Of a DNA stretch of 60,061 bases, positions 16,235 to 25,696 are shown piece after piece (within the stretch, counting starts at the first letter, position 1; the number at the start of each line of letters is the position of its first letter). The notes under the pieces were generated by a model that was given only the letters and a program-made list of their open reading frames with translations, was not told the origin of the DNA and ran no database searches. The position numbers and the translations under genes are program-made. The stretch is from Phycisphaerae bacterium (GTDB lineage: Bacteria > Planctomycetota > Phycisphaerae > UBA1845). The stretch is from assembly GCA_029260235.1 (NCBI GenBank), contig JAJDDP010000204.1, positions 1 through 60,061 of the forward strand, written 5' to 3'.

Positions 16235-18514
16235 TTAGAAGACATCCGAAGAACCGCCGGTGGTCAGGGTTTGTACGACGTTCAATGCTGACACCGAGCC
16301 ATCGGCTTCTACGGTGAAGTTGACCACCTGCCAGATATCGTCGGCTGTGCTTCCGCTGGCGCTGCCGATGCTGTAGTCGGAAATCTGGGCACCGGCGGCG
16401 GTGATGGCCACTGTTGCCTGCGATACATCAAACTCGGGCGTCCCGCTGAAGTTGTCGATCCACACATGGTAATCGCCAGCTACAAAGTTGCCGCCGGCGC
16501 CTAGGGTGATCGTTTCGGGGCCGAATGATGAGGTGTCGTCCAAATCCAAACAAGCGTGGCCTACCGGGGTGCGGTCGCTAAAGTAAACATGGAATCGGCC
16601 GCCGCTGCCATCTGGGCCTGACATGTGCAGATCCAGATCGCTCGGGCTTTGCCCCCAGTTCAGCACTACAGCGACGTTGTCGCCGCCAGCGCCGATTTCG
16701 AGCATCCCGATGGTGCGCTCCGTCGTCGCCCCAGCCAGGATGATGATCGATGACGACGCATCGACGAACCCTGCCAGGGAAGCAGACAACGTTCGTGCGC
16801 CGGCTGAGACGTCGCTGAGTGCGAAGTTGCCGGACGCGTCGGTGGTTGTTGACTGCCCAGTTTCCAAGACGCGAACTGCAGCGCCCACGAGCGGGTCGCC
16901 GGATTGGGCATTGACCACCTGGCCGGTGACGGTTCCCGAGCCGCCGGTTGCTCCGCTGGCTGAAGCAGGCCCTTCCAACGTGATGGCCGATAGTGCGGTG
17001 GCCGCCCAAGTTGGATTGGGCACGAGAGGCCGTTCGGGGAAACTGGCTGGAGAAGCTGCGGTCAAGGTCATCGAGGAGAGGGTACGACTGCTGTCCAAAT
17101 CCAGTTCAGCCGAGTACACCCATCCTTCGTACTCAGAGGCAGAGTCGATGGTGGTCAAGAAGGTATACAGGATGGTGATGAAATCGTGTGGAACACCCCC
17201 GGGGATGAAGGCATCATGTTCCGCGCGGGTGTACGACCACTCCGCGGTCGTGCTGCCCAGCGTATACACCTGGGTCGTGGGCGGGCCTCCTTCTTCGTAC
17301 TCGCAGGTCAAGGTAGCCAAGGTCACGCCGTTGGGTAGGTCGGGCACGAAGGAGCTATGCACAGCCATGAGAAGTTTGTCCACCGTTTCTAGCCCCAGCG
17401 AGGGAAGATCGATGGAAATGGTCGATGGAGAAGCAGCCGGAGGCACGTCGGGTGTGTTACCCTCCAGCACGCCGACAATAGCGTAGTCGTCGATCACACC
17501 GAGCTCAAAATCTACATCCTCAGGGTCAGAAGGTGGCACTGCCACAGCCGTCCCGCCGATGTTGTCTATGGGCACCTGGATCGTTTCGCCCGGCAAGACG
17601 CCGCTTCCCCCGTCGCCGGTGTCGCTTTGCTCGGCGGTGCAGGTGATGGCTGAACCGGTCCAAACCGCGGTGGCTGAATAGTCCAATCCAGTTACAACCG
17701 GGCAATCAACCATGCCCAAGACCGTGCCATTTCGACCGGCGCGGAGCTGAATGGGGTCGCCAATCTGGATATCATGCGTGGTGTTTCTGCTGTTGCCCGG
17801 GGTGATGCGATTGAACGCCTCGAAATCTTCGCCGGGCAGAAGAACATGGATGTTTTCGATATCGTTGTTGGTGAAGGCAAAGGAACCGGTTCCAGCGTCA
17901 CCCGAACCGCCAGCCCCCCCGTCGAAGCTGAAGCTGAAGTCGTCGAGGATGAGCGTGCCGTCGAAGTTCGCGGTCACTTCAAGGCAGATGGTCACGTTAT
18001 TGGTGGCGATGATGCTCAAGGCTTGGCTGCTCAAGTCAAATACTTCGTTGGTGATGGCTGCAACGCCGGTCGTTAAGATTAGATCGTATTCAGCCAACAA
18101 GGTAGCGCTCTGGCAAAGGTCGAGCGATTCGCCAGAGGCGATTGAAAACCGCACGGTCGCCGTACCATTGAGCGGCAACGCTTGGCTGCGGCCAAGCTCC
18201 TTCAAGGCGCCGCTTGGTCGGGCGGCCACCGATGACCCCAAGAGCGTCATCCTACCGCTGGAAGGGGCCGTTGCCGGCGGCTCCTGGAATAGCCCGCCTT
18301 CAGGTGCGAACGCCTGGGTCACGATCGAGTCGCTCCTCGCTTCTACCACGCCCGACTGTCCGAGCGTGAAAGTAAACGTCCGTCCGCCGATGGTAAAAGC
18401 AATGGATGGGCCTGCACCTCCACCGCCTGGGCTAACTTGAACGGCGCAAGCAACCAAGAGGCAACAGACTGCGACACATACCGACACTGAGAAAATTCTG
18501 AATTGCCTGGGCAT
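16235..18514 (-). CDS. large lipoprotein with carboxypeptidase-regulatory-like and YfaP-type C-terminal domains
   Basis: The 759-residue start at ATG 18514 follows AGAGAGGA. The first ~22 residues are a lipoprotein signal with lipobox LLVAC. The middle is rich in Gly, Ser and Thr beta-structure. About residues 575-650 form a carboxypeptidase-regulatory-like domain (GTVTGQVVNAQSGDPLVGAA, then TDASGNFALSDVSAG). The last ~140 residues begin VAVVLNWGQSPSDLDLHM and end near WQVVNFTVEADG, like the extracellular YfaP/DUF2135-type beta domains. It is probably an outer-membrane or surface lipoprotein with an adhesive or structural role; the exact role is unknown. It lies 163 bases after the CRTAC1-like gene and has its own palindrome upstream. 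Confidence 0.8.
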   Translation of the reverse strand: MPRQFRIFSVSVCVAVCCLLVACAVQVSPGGGGAGPSIAFTIGGRTFTFTLGQSGVVEARSDSIVTQAFAPEGGLFQEPPATAPSSGRMTLLGSSVAARPSGALKELGRSQALPLNGTATVRFSIASGESLDLCQSATLLAEYDLILTTGVAAITNEVFDLSSQALSIIATNNVTICLEVTANFDGTLILDDFSFSFDGGAGGSGDAGTGSFAFTNNDIENIHVLLPGEDFEAFNRITPGNSRNTTHDIQIGDPIQLRAGRNGTVLGMVDCPVVTGLDYSATAVWTGSAITCTAEQSDTGDGGSGVLPGETIQVPIDNIGGTAVAVPPSDPEDVDFELGVIDDYAIVGVLEGNTPDVPPAASPSTISIDLPSLGLETVDKLLMAVHSSFVPDLPNGVTLATLTCEYEEGGPPTTQVYTLGSTTAEWSYTRAEHDAFIPGGVPHDFITILYTFLTTIDSASEYEGWVYSAELDLDSSRTLSSMTLTAASPASFPERPLVPNPTWAATALSAITLEGPASASGATGGSGTVTGQVVNAQSGDPLVGAAVRVLETGQSTTTDASGNFALSDVSAGARTLSASLAGFVDASSSIIILAGATTERTIGMLEIGAGGDNVAVVLNWGQSPSDLDLHMSGPDGSGGRFHVYFSDRTPVGHACLDLDDTSSFGPETITLGAGGNFVAGDYHVWIDNFSGTPEFDVSQATVAITAAGAQISDYSIGSASGSTADDIWQVVNFTVEADGSVSALNVVQTLTTGGSSDVF

Positions 18515-18574
18515 GGAAATGATCCTCTCTGGACGAATAATATAACTCGCCATCGACGGGCCGTGGAAGCGTCA

Positions 18575-18590
18575 GCCGAATCGATTCGGC
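18575..18590. promoter_or_regulatory. perfect 16-bp palindrome upstream of the lipoprotein gene
   Basis: GCCGAATCGATTCGGC is a gapless palindrome 61 bases before the lipoprotein ATG. On the minus strand a TATATT (18544-18539) lies between it and the start codon and may be a -10 box. The palindrome would then sit close to the -35 position, fitting an operator. No regulator gene is adjacent. Confidence 0.4.
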
Positions 18591-18677
18591 CAAAGAACCT
18601 CGCCGCCTAGCGCATGGTAACTAATGCAAGAATGAAGGTCTAGGCACCGGCCTAGCGAATTGGGTTCCTTGGGGGCT

Positions 18678-20972
18678 TCAATCTGCCAGATTGAACCGGG
18701 GAGGCTGGTAGGGAGTCGGCTGTTCCTGATCTTCGCGAACGTCGTAGAACCGGTCCATCTCTAAGCCGGTGATGTGCTGCGTCTTGCCCGTTGTGGGCCA
18801 GTGGATGTCTATGAAATCAATAGCTGACGCAGAACCCAGGCCAATTTCCTGGCGCAGGCTTGAGCAACCGAAGCTGCCACCGGTGGTCACCCGCCGGTGA
18901 ATATCGACACTGCCATCCGCGGTGGTGACACGAACGTGAATGCGGGCTCCAATGGCTGACCGATTTGACTGTACGCCGCGAATCCGAAGTGTGATCCAGT
19001 GGTTACCGTGCCCGGGGTTGAGATAAAGAGCGTTGAAGAAGCCGTCGCCCGAGTAGGCTCCACCCATGACCGCATAGACATCCTGGTCACCGTCATGATC
19101 CAAGTCGGCAAATGCCACGCCGTGACCCTTTTGAATATGCCCGAATCCTCCGGCAGTGGTTACGTCCTGGAAGAACTTTCCTCCGGCATTGCGGAACATA
19201 CGGTTCGGGGCGACCGAGCGCAAATTTGGCGTTCCCGTCCCAACATAGAAATCGAGGAACCCATCATTGTCCAAGTCGCCAAAGTTGCAGCCCATGGGCA
19301 TCATCACCTTGTCGAGATGGGCTTCTGCCGTAACATTGGTGAACGTGCCGTCTTGATCGTTGCGATATAGTCGCGGCAACTCAGCCTTGTGCGGCTTGCC
19401 CATGTAGTTGGCTGCTACGTCGCCGACGCTGGTCCAATGATAGCCAAACACAAGAATGTCCAACCAGCCGTCATTGTTGTAGTCGAAGAACCAAGTCGGG
19501 AAGCTGGGGATTGGCTCTTGGACATGGGCTTGGGAACTAACATCGCGAAATCGCCAAGGCAGGAATGTTCCGGGCTTGGCTTGGGGATCGACCGCAGGAT
19601 CGGCTGGGCCATCGTTGTGGTATAGGGCATTGGGGTGACCTCTTGAGGAAATATAGAGGTCAGGCCTACCGTCGTTGTCGTAGTCGCCGAATGCAACGCC
19701 TTTGATGTGTCCCAGATGGGCGACGCCAACTTTGGCGGCGATGTCGGTGAAGGTGCCGTCGCCATTGTTGTGATACAGCTGGCAGGGATGTTTGTTGGTC
19801 GAGACCGTTTCGTTCCCAACGAAGAGATCGAGCCAGCCGTCGTTGTTGTAATCAGCCCAGGATGCGGTTTGTGTTGGATGATATGAAATGAGACCTGCCG
19901 CCTCGGTTACGTCCTCAAACACCGCGTTGCCGGTGTTGCGCAGCAAGGAATTGGGGTGCTTGCCGTACTCATCGAGCCAAGCCCCGCGAAGCACCAGGAC
20001 ATCTGCATGTCCATTGTTGTCGTAGTCTGCCAGGACCATGTTCAAGCCACCGACAATCCCGATGAGCCCCGCTTCTTTAGTTTGTTCGGTGAAGGAGCCG
20101 TCGCCGTTGTTGCGGAAGTAACGGATCTGTTCTCGAAGACCCCAGCCCGAGACCATAAGGTCCAGATCACCGTCCAAGTCGAAATCTTCTGTAATGCTGC
20201 CGCCAGCCAAGCTGAAAACAGCCAGCCCAAGCCGAGCAGCTACGTCGGGGAACCGCTTGATGTCATAGTCGGAATCGAACACCCCGACCGGGATCCGGTA
20301 GGGGGACGGCACTTTGTCTGGATACTCGCCCAGCGTCATGTAGGCCAAGTTAAGCAGCCAGATCAGTTCCATATTGTCCGGATCAGCCTGCAGCAATTGC
20401 TCGTAAGTCTGGATCGCGCCTCTTGAACCGTCGCGCTCGATGTGAACGCCGCTGCCTTTGATCGGCACCAAGCAGGAGTCAGTGTCATGGTGGCCGATGC
20501 AATTCTCCTGCTCAGCCTGGCGCAGATAAGCCAACGCGAGCAGCTCGTTGATCTCGTTCCGACTTTGGTCGGATAGTCCAAACCCACCCTGCGAAATAGT
20601 CTGGAGTACAGTTTGAATCAGCTCGATGCCTTGGCGCGCCCTGCCTGCCCGAATCAACTCCACGCTGGTATTGATTTGATCAGACAGCTTCAAGCTCATG
20701 TCGGTCACCGCTGCAAATTTGGCGGCATACAAGTCAGCCCGCTGGCCATTCAAGTAGGCATTGCCTCTCGGGTCTGACTGTTGAGCTATATACTCGAGTA
20801 GCTGAACCATCCGCTGCGTGCCGATTGGCCGAATTGCCTGGCTGGGTTCTGGTTGGGCGCCCGCCGCTTCGGTAGCTGCGGCGACGTTGGCGCATGAGCA
20901 AACGGACACGAACGTGATTACGACCGTACCCACGGTACGGACCAGCGACTCCCAAACGCTTCTTTCTTGCAT
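18678..20972 (-). CDS. CRTAC1-like FG-GAP/VCBS repeat protein with C-terminal ASPIC/UnbV domain
   Basis: This exported protein has 764 residues. ATG 20972 follows GGGG by six bases and begins a signal peptide (VRTVGTVVITFVSVCSCANVAAA). Residues ~40-210 are helical with TPR-like features (QTYEQLLQADPDNMELIWLL). From ~residue 245 to ~640 there are at least seven FG-GAP/VCBS repeats with Ca2+-binding loops such as DFDLDGDLD, DYDNNGHAD, DYNNDGWLD and DLDHDGDQD. The end is the ASPIC/UnbV domain (NRSAIGARIHVR, SLRQEIGLGSAS, IDIHWPTTGK). Such proteins are surface or periplasmic beta-propellers, expanded in planctomycetes, of mostly unknown function. The gene is 73 bases downstream of the ABC ATPase, possibly in the same transcript. 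Confidence 0.93.
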   Translation of the reverse strand: MQERSVWESLVRTVGTVVITFVSVCSCANVAAATEAAGAQPEPSQAIRPIGTQRMVQLLEYIAQQSDPRGNAYLNGQRADLYAAKFAAVTDMSLKLSDQINTSVELIRAGRARQGIELIQTVLQTISQGGFGLSDQSRNEINELLALAYLRQAEQENCIGHHDTDSCLVPIKGSGVHIERDGSRGAIQTYEQLLQADPDNMELIWLLNLAYMTLGEYPDKVPSPYRIPVGVFDSDYDIKRFPDVAARLGLAVFSLAGGSITEDFDLDGDLDLMVSGWGLREQIRYFRNNGDGSFTEQTKEAGLIGIVGGLNMVLADYDNNGHADVLVLRGAWLDEYGKHPNSLLRNTGNAVFEDVTEAAGLISYHPTQTASWADYNNDGWLDLFVGNETVSTNKHPCQLYHNNGDGTFTDIAAKVGVAHLGHIKGVAFGDYDNDGRPDLYISSRGHPNALYHNDGPADPAVDPQAKPGTFLPWRFRDVSSQAHVQEPIPSFPTWFFDYNNDGWLDILVFGYHWTSVGDVAANYMGKPHKAELPRLYRNDQDGTFTNVTAEAHLDKVMMPMGCNFGDLDNDGFLDFYVGTGTPNLRSVAPNRMFRNAGGKFFQDVTTAGGFGHIQKGHGVAFADLDHDGDQDVYAVMGGAYSGDGFFNALYLNPGHGNHWITLRIRGVQSNRSAIGARIHVRVTTADGSVDIHRRVTTGGSFGCSSLRQEIGLGSASAIDFIDIHWPTTGKTQHITGLEMDRFYDVREDQEQPTPYQPPRFNLAD

Positions 20973-21045
20973 GATGATCCCCTGTGTCGTCTGATGAGTA
21001 TGCGCGCCAGAGGCTAGTTTGCCCGAAACATGGATTGGGGTCCAT

Positions 21046-21747
21046 TCACCAAGTCGAAGATGCGCCGCGTTCATCCGACACAATCAAGCCGTCTCGGACG
21101 GTAAGAATCCGATCACACCTATGGGCTACGTCCGGCTCGTGGGTAACCATGATGATGGTCTTGCCCTTCTCGTGCAGGCCGTCAAAGATCTTCAGGATCA
21201 TCTCGCCGGTAACACTGTCCAAGTTGCCCGTGGGTTCATCGGCCAAAAGAATCAAGGGCTCGTTAATCAGGGAGCGAGCGATGGCAGCACGCTGCTGCTG
21301 CCCGCCGGACAACTCCATGGGGCGGTGGTGGCCTCGGTCACTCAGATCGACCATCTCGATCACCACTTTTGCCTTCTCCCGGCGCATCTCTTGGGGCACG
21401 CCTTGGTAAAAGAGCGGCACTTCAAGGTTCTCCAACACGGTCAGCTGCGGAATCAGGTTGAAGTTCTGAAACACGAATCCAACGAATTGGCCTCGGATGT
21501 CAGAGAGTGCGTCGTCGTCGAGCAACGACACATCATGCTCGCCCAGAACATATCGACCGCTGGACGGGCGATCCAAGCAGCCGATGATGTTCATCAAGGT
21601 ACTCTTACCCGACCCGCTAGGCCCACAGATGGCCACGGATTCGCCCTCTTTGAATTCAAGGTTGATGCCACGCAAGGCCCGAACCGACACGGAAGTGCCC
21701 GGCTTGGAGTAGGTCTTGGTCAAATCTTGAAGTGAAGCAATGGACAC
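21046..21747 (-). CDS. ABC transporter ATP-binding protein, MacB/LolD type
   Basis: This 233-residue nucleotide-binding subunit has Walker A GPSGSGKSTLMNIIGCLDRP, the Q-loop VFQNFNLIPQLTVLENLEVP, signature ELSGGQQQRAAIARSL, Walker B LILLADEPTGNLD and the H-loop IMVTHEPDVAHRC. The CLDRP and ADEPTGNLDS patterns mark the MacB/LolD/FtsE group that works with FtsX-like permeases. It starts 23 bases after the membrane-fusion protein gene, as in macAB operons. However, no FtsX-like permease is in the window, so the partner must lie elsewhere. It probably powers export of a substrate through the adaptor encoded upstream. Confidence 0.95.
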   Translation of the reverse strand: MSIASLQDLTKTYSKPGTSVSVRALRGINLEFKEGESVAICGPSGSGKSTLMNIIGCLDRPSSGRYVLGEHDVSLLDDDALSDIRGQFVGFVFQNFNLIPQLTVLENLEVPLFYQGVPQEMRREKAKVVIEMVDLSDRGHHRPMELSGGQQQRAAIARSLINEPLILLADEPTGNLDSVTGEMILKIFDGLHEKGKTIIMVTHEPDVAHRCDRILTVRDGLIVSDERGASSTW

Positions 21748-21770
21748 GAGGGCACTCGAAGTGAAGACGA

Positions 21771-23462
21771 TTAGCTGCTCTTGGCATCGGAAGGTTTGGC
21801 GGGACGCCTTGATCCCTTGCCCTTGTTCTTGGACGACGAGCCGCCTGCTAGGACGCTGGGAGGCTCGGCCTCGCCCTTGGAATCATCTTCTGCGTCGGGG
21901 AGCTTTCGCCGCAGCGCATCGGAAATAGCCAGCAAGACCTCGTCTCCGGCAGTAAGGCCCGACTTGATCTCCGCGAACTCGTCACTAGACATCCCCACTT
22001 CCACTTCGATGGGTTCACTATCCCCACGGTTGTGGCGGAAGACATAGTTGTGTCCCGCCTTACTGAACACCGCCTGGACCGGGACAGCCAACACATCTGA
22101 CATTCGGGTCACCACAATATCCGCCCGAGCGGTTACGCCAGGCTTGAGGTTGGGATCGGTTCCTTCGAGGGTAATCTCGGTTTCGTATTCCTTAAGATCA
22201 GGATTCAGCCATTGGTTCTGTGAGTCTGCCAGCGGGGCGATCTTAGTCACTTTGCCGGTGAAGATCTTGCCGGGGATTCCTTCGACCTCGACCGTAGCCA
22301 CTTGCCCGATCGCAATCTTGTCGGTGTTGGCTTCGTGGATGCGGACAGTCATCATCATCACCGTGGGGTCGGGTAGCTTAATGATCGTTTGACGCTCGAA
22401 GACCTCAGCCCCCTCGGCGATCTGGCGGCGATCCCATCTCGAGGTGCCGGTGTCATAAACGACCAACCCACCCTGCGGGGCCTTGATCTCGCAGTTGGCC
22501 TGCTGCTCGTTGAACTTGTTCAGCCGATCTTGGATCAATGAATGCTCAGCCTTCTTAGCCTCAAGCTCTGCCAGGGCTTTAGACTCCTTGGCGGCGTTGC
22601 TTTTTCGAACACGCTCGACATCCTTGCGAGATTCATCAACATCGGATTGGCGCTTTTGAAGTTCCTGTGGGTGAATGTAATCCAGCGTCGTTTTCTTTTT
22701 CAACTCCGCCTTCTTAACGGCGATATCCGCTTCGAGCCATGCGATCTCATCCCGATACAAGTCGCCCTTGGTCACATATTGCTGTTCGTGCAGGTGCTGA
22801 GAATCTTCCAGTTCTTGCTTAGCGCGAACCAACACTTTTTGTGCCTTGCTTAACCCAAGTGCGATATCGAGTTGGGTTTCTTCCCAATCGCCTTTACGGT
22901 ATTTCTGCAGCTCGATCTCCATCATCTGTTGGTCGAGTTCTGCCTTCCGCAGATCGCTCGCATTTTGATCGATCAGGATTTCGTATTCTTTTTCGGCAGC
23001 GGCGGCACTAGCGCTGGCGTTGGTCTCTTTGATTCGCTCACTGCGCACCTTTTCTTCGATTTGATCGCTAGCAAGTTTGACCAGGATATCGCCCTCTTTG
23101 GCCTGAGCCCCTTCTTCGATCAACCAAATGATGGTGGACCGACCCTCGACTTGAGATTTGATGTCGATGCTCTTAGCCGCTTTGAGCTCGCCCTTCTCAC
23201 GAAGCAGCACCGGGAAACTCCGGGACTGAACCTCATAAGAATCTGCAGAAAGTGCAGACGACCCTTGGCCTAACATTCTGGTCAACCCGAACACCGCAGC
23301 GAGTGCGACAAAGACGGCAACCACAACAAAACGCGCCGACAGGCGGCGTTGCTTCTTGGCAGCCGCCGGGCTAAAGCCGCTGGAAGTTGACGGCGATCCG
23401 CCACTACCGGCGGCGCCGCTAGCAGTGCGGGCGGGGTCAGGGCTGGATAGAGTAGTAGTCAT
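21771..23462 (-). CDS. HlyD/MacA-type periplasmic adaptor (membrane fusion) protein
   Basis: The 563-residue start at ATG 23462 skips eight extra codons of the open frame and has GAGGAAG ten bases upstream. After a Ser/Gly-rich cytoplasmic head, one membrane segment (RFVVVAVFVALAAVFGLTRML) precedes a barrel-sandwich half. A long coiled coil (~residues 160-330, many Glu/Lys/Ala/Gln repeats) follows, and then the second barrel half and beta domain. These include TVEVEGIPGKIFTGKVTKIA and VLAVPVQAVFSKAG. It has a Lys/Ser-rich tail. Adaptors of this type bridge an inner-membrane ABC exporter to an outer channel. It is the first gene of the adaptor-ATPase pair; a candidate promoter is noted just upstream. 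Confidence 0.93.
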   Translation of the reverse strand: MTTTLSSPDPARTASGAAGSGGSPSTSSGFSPAAAKKQRRLSARFVVVAVFVALAAVFGLTRMLGQGSSALSADSYEVQSRSFPVLLREKGELKAAKSIDIKSQVEGRSTIIWLIEEGAQAKEGDILVKLASDQIEEKVRSERIKETNASASAAAAEKEYEILIDQNASDLRKAELDQQMMEIELQKYRKGDWEETQLDIALGLSKAQKVLVRAKQELEDSQHLHEQQYVTKGDLYRDEIAWLEADIAVKKAELKKKTTLDYIHPQELQKRQSDVDESRKDVERVRKSNAAKESKALAELEAKKAEHSLIQDRLNKFNEQQANCEIKAPQGGLVVYDTGTSRWDRRQIAEGAEVFERQTIIKLPDPTVMMMTVRIHEANTDKIAIGQVATVEVEGIPGKIFTGKVTKIAPLADSQNQWLNPDLKEYETEITLEGTDPNLKPGVTARADIVVTRMSDVLAVPVQAVFSKAGHNYVFRHNRGDSEPIEVEVGMSSDEFAEIKSGLTAGDEVLLAISDALRRKLPDAEDDSKGEAEPPSVLAGGSSSKNKGKGSRRPAKPSDAKSS

Positions 23463-23555
23463 GCTTGCACGTCTTCCTCTGGACACTCATTCGACGGACG
23501 AACCGGCAAAGCGTTAGCGTGTTTTCGACATTGGCCAGCCTAACTAGCCTTCCTC

Positions 23556-23585
23556 TATATAGTTATAGCCATCGCCCGGTTGTAA
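23556..23585 (-). promoter_or_regulatory. candidate sigma-70 promoter of the adaptor gene
   Basis: On the minus strand TTACAA (23585-23580) and TATATA (23561-23556) are separated by 18 bases, both near consensus. The gene starts at 23462, leaving a leader of about 85 bases. It lies between the divergent-side end of dinG and the adaptor gene. Confidence 0.35.
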
Positions 23586-23701
23586 CGCAAAAAGAGCCAC
23601 CCGCCAGAGCTGTAGGAACTTGTGGCCTGTCCAGGCCTCGCTTTGGGCAAGCAATCTCGATCAACGCTGGCCCCGCAAGCAGGAACGGGTTTGTTGCTAC
23701 G

Positions 23702-25696
23702 TCAAGGCAGTTCTGCGCCCTCACCATCGAAAACTGGGCAAGTGGGCAGTGCCTTCAAGAACTGCCGGCCATAGGATTTGGAGCGTATTCGCCCATCCAG
23801 AACTACAACGATTCCGCGATCTGCCCGACTGCGGATAAGACGTCCGAATCCCTGCTTGAATCGCAACACTGCCTCTGGGAGTTGGTATTCACGAAATGGA
23901 CTGCCACCCTGCTCGGCGATTTTTTCGGACCTTGCCTGCACCAAGGGCCTGTCGGGCACGGCGAAGGGAAGTTTGGTGATGATCACATTGCTCAGCGCTT
24001 GGCCTGGCACATCTACTCCGGCCCAGAAGGTATCAGCCCCAAAGATCACGCTCCGCTCATCCTCTTTGAATCTCTCAAGCATGGCTGACCGCGGCAGTGA
24101 TCCACCCTGGACAAGCAGGCTAATGCCCTCAGCCTCAAAGAAGTCATCTAGCTCTTCGGCGCAGCTGCCCATGATCTTGTAAGAGGTAAACAATACGAAG
24201 GCCCGTCCATCGGACTTCTTCACATACTTGGCAATGCTGGCGCTCAGGGCTGAGATGTACCCTGCCCCGTCTCTCTGATCGGGCAGATTCGTTTCCAGGT
24301 GAACCTCGACCTGTTCTGGATAATCAAACGGTGAGCCAAGGCAAAGCCCCTCTGCATCGGACAAGCCCAGCCGGCTTCGCAGGTATCGAAAATCGTCCTT
24401 GGCATCCAGCGTCATGGTGGCGCTGGTTAGTACCACACTATCCACGCGGTCGAATAACCACTCGCCCAGCATGGGGGCAACGTCGATGGGTCTGCCGTTC
24501 AATGACATACGACGACGCCTGCCCGGCGCCGACTCGAACCAATAGACCCAGTCATCCGCTTTCAACTCTGCCAGATGGGCGACGGCTTGGGCAAGACTAT
24601 CCGCCTGGTTGATGTAAGACTGGATCTCGGTCTGCTCGCTGGCGTCTTCGATGCCGGCTTTGACCGCTTTGAGGTTGGCAGCGATGTCTGACAGGGCAGG
24701 CGATAGGATGTTCTCGCAAGCCGGCACTTCGGTGAGTCGACCGTTGGACTTGCCGTGGACCATCTGCCACAGAGATAATTCATGGAAGTACTCGTCCAAA
24801 GCTGAGCCGGCGCGATGTACGGCTGACATGGTTTCTCGTGACGATTGGGAGACCAAGAAACCCTTCTTGGTCTTGGGGTTGTAGAGGCGCCGAAGCAGGT
24901 ATCGGATTTGGGCATCGGTAACACTGATGCCCAGGTGATCGCCGGCGACCTGTTCGATGGTGTGGGCTTCATCCAGGACCAGGGCGTGGTAGTCAGGAAG
25001 AATCGATGCCCCCTGAACCCTCAAGGCCAAATCAGCAAAGAGCAAAGCGTGATTGACGATCAAGATCTGGGCGGTTCGCGCCTTGCGTCGTGCCCGTTGA
25101 TAGAAGCATTGGCCATGCTCCGGGCAGTGTTTGCCCATGCAGTTGTTGCTGTCGCTGAGCACATTTTCCCAGACGCCTTGCGAAGGCTCCCAGGACAAGT
25201 CAGCCTTGCTGCCGTCGCGTGTGTGCTCAGACCAGCCGAGGATCTCTTCCAGTTCTGCCAACTGTGGTGGCGCGTCGAATAGCAGCTTCGCCTTGTCGTG
25301 GGCACGCTTCATTCGTCGCAGTCCGAGATAATTGCTTCTGCCCTTCACCAGGACAGCCGAGAAATCAACCGACGAAATGGACCTAAGGAACGGAATGTCC
25401 TTGTTGATCAGCTGCTCCTGGAGGGCGATGGTGTGCGTGCTGATCACCACGCATTTTTGGTGTTGGGTGGCAAATTCGATGGCTGGCAAGAGGTAGGCGA
25501 AGCTCTTTCCCACCCCAGTGCCCGCTTCGACGAGCAAGTGCTTCTTGCCCGCGAACGCCTCAGCAACCGCCTTAGCCATCTCGATCTGCTGGGGGCGACA
25601 TTCGTAGGACCGAAGCCCAAGGCCTATTGAGCCGTCCGGCGAAAGCATCTCCGCGGCGTTCATCGTATCGGGGTTAAGCGGCATAGACTCAGACAA
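23702..25696 (-). CDS. dinG: ATP-dependent DNA helicase, DinG/YoaA (XPD-like) family
   Basis: This superfamily-2 helicase of 664 residues unwinds 5'-3' and acts on R-loops and replication obstacles. It has Walker A VEAGTGVGKSFAYLLPA, the Walker B box LDEAHTIEQ (DEAH) and SATMTLD. The later motifs are ERSVIFGADTFWAGVDVPG and FKQGFGRLIRSRADRGIVVVLD. The iron-sulphur cluster region reads NNCMGKHCPEHGQCFYQRAR, with the Cys spacing seen in DinG. Start TTG 25696 directly follows the stop codon of the upstream gene; ATG 25684 is an alternative. It is coupled to that small exported-protein gene. Damage induction is known for some relatives but no box is visible here. Confidence 0.93.
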   Translation of the reverse strand: MSESMPLNPDTMNAAEMLSPDGSIGLGLRSYECRPQQIEMAKAVAEAFAGKKHLLVEAGTGVGKSFAYLLPAIEFATQHQKCVVISTHTIALQEQLINKDIPFLRSISSVDFSAVLVKGRSNYLGLRRMKRAHDKAKLLFDAPPQLAELEEILGWSEHTRDGSKADLSWEPSQGVWENVLSDSNNCMGKHCPEHGQCFYQRARRKARTAQILIVNHALLFADLALRVQGASILPDYHALVLDEAHTIEQVAGDHLGISVTDAQIRYLLRRLYNPKTKKGFLVSQSSRETMSAVHRAGSALDEYFHELSLWQMVHGKSNGRLTEVPACENILSPALSDIAANLKAVKAGIEDASEQTEIQSYINQADSLAQAVAHLAELKADDWVYWFESAPGRRRRMSLNGRPIDVAPMLGEWLFDRVDSVVLTSATMTLDAKDDFRYLRSRLGLSDAEGLCLGSPFDYPEQVEVHLETNLPDQRDGAGYISALSASIAKYVKKSDGRAFVLFTSYKIMGSCAEELDDFFEAEGISLLVQGGSLPRSAMLERFKEDERSVIFGADTFWAGVDVPGQALSNVIITKLPFAVPDRPLVQARSEKIAEQGGSPFREYQLPEAVLRFKQGFGRLIRSRADRGIVVVLDGRIRSKSYGRQFLKALPTCPVFDGEGAELP

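Noticed and set aside
16623..18440. Long plus-strand frames (16623-17486 and 17751-18440)
   Set aside because: Antisense to the lipoprotein gene with signal, regulatory-like and YfaP-type domains.
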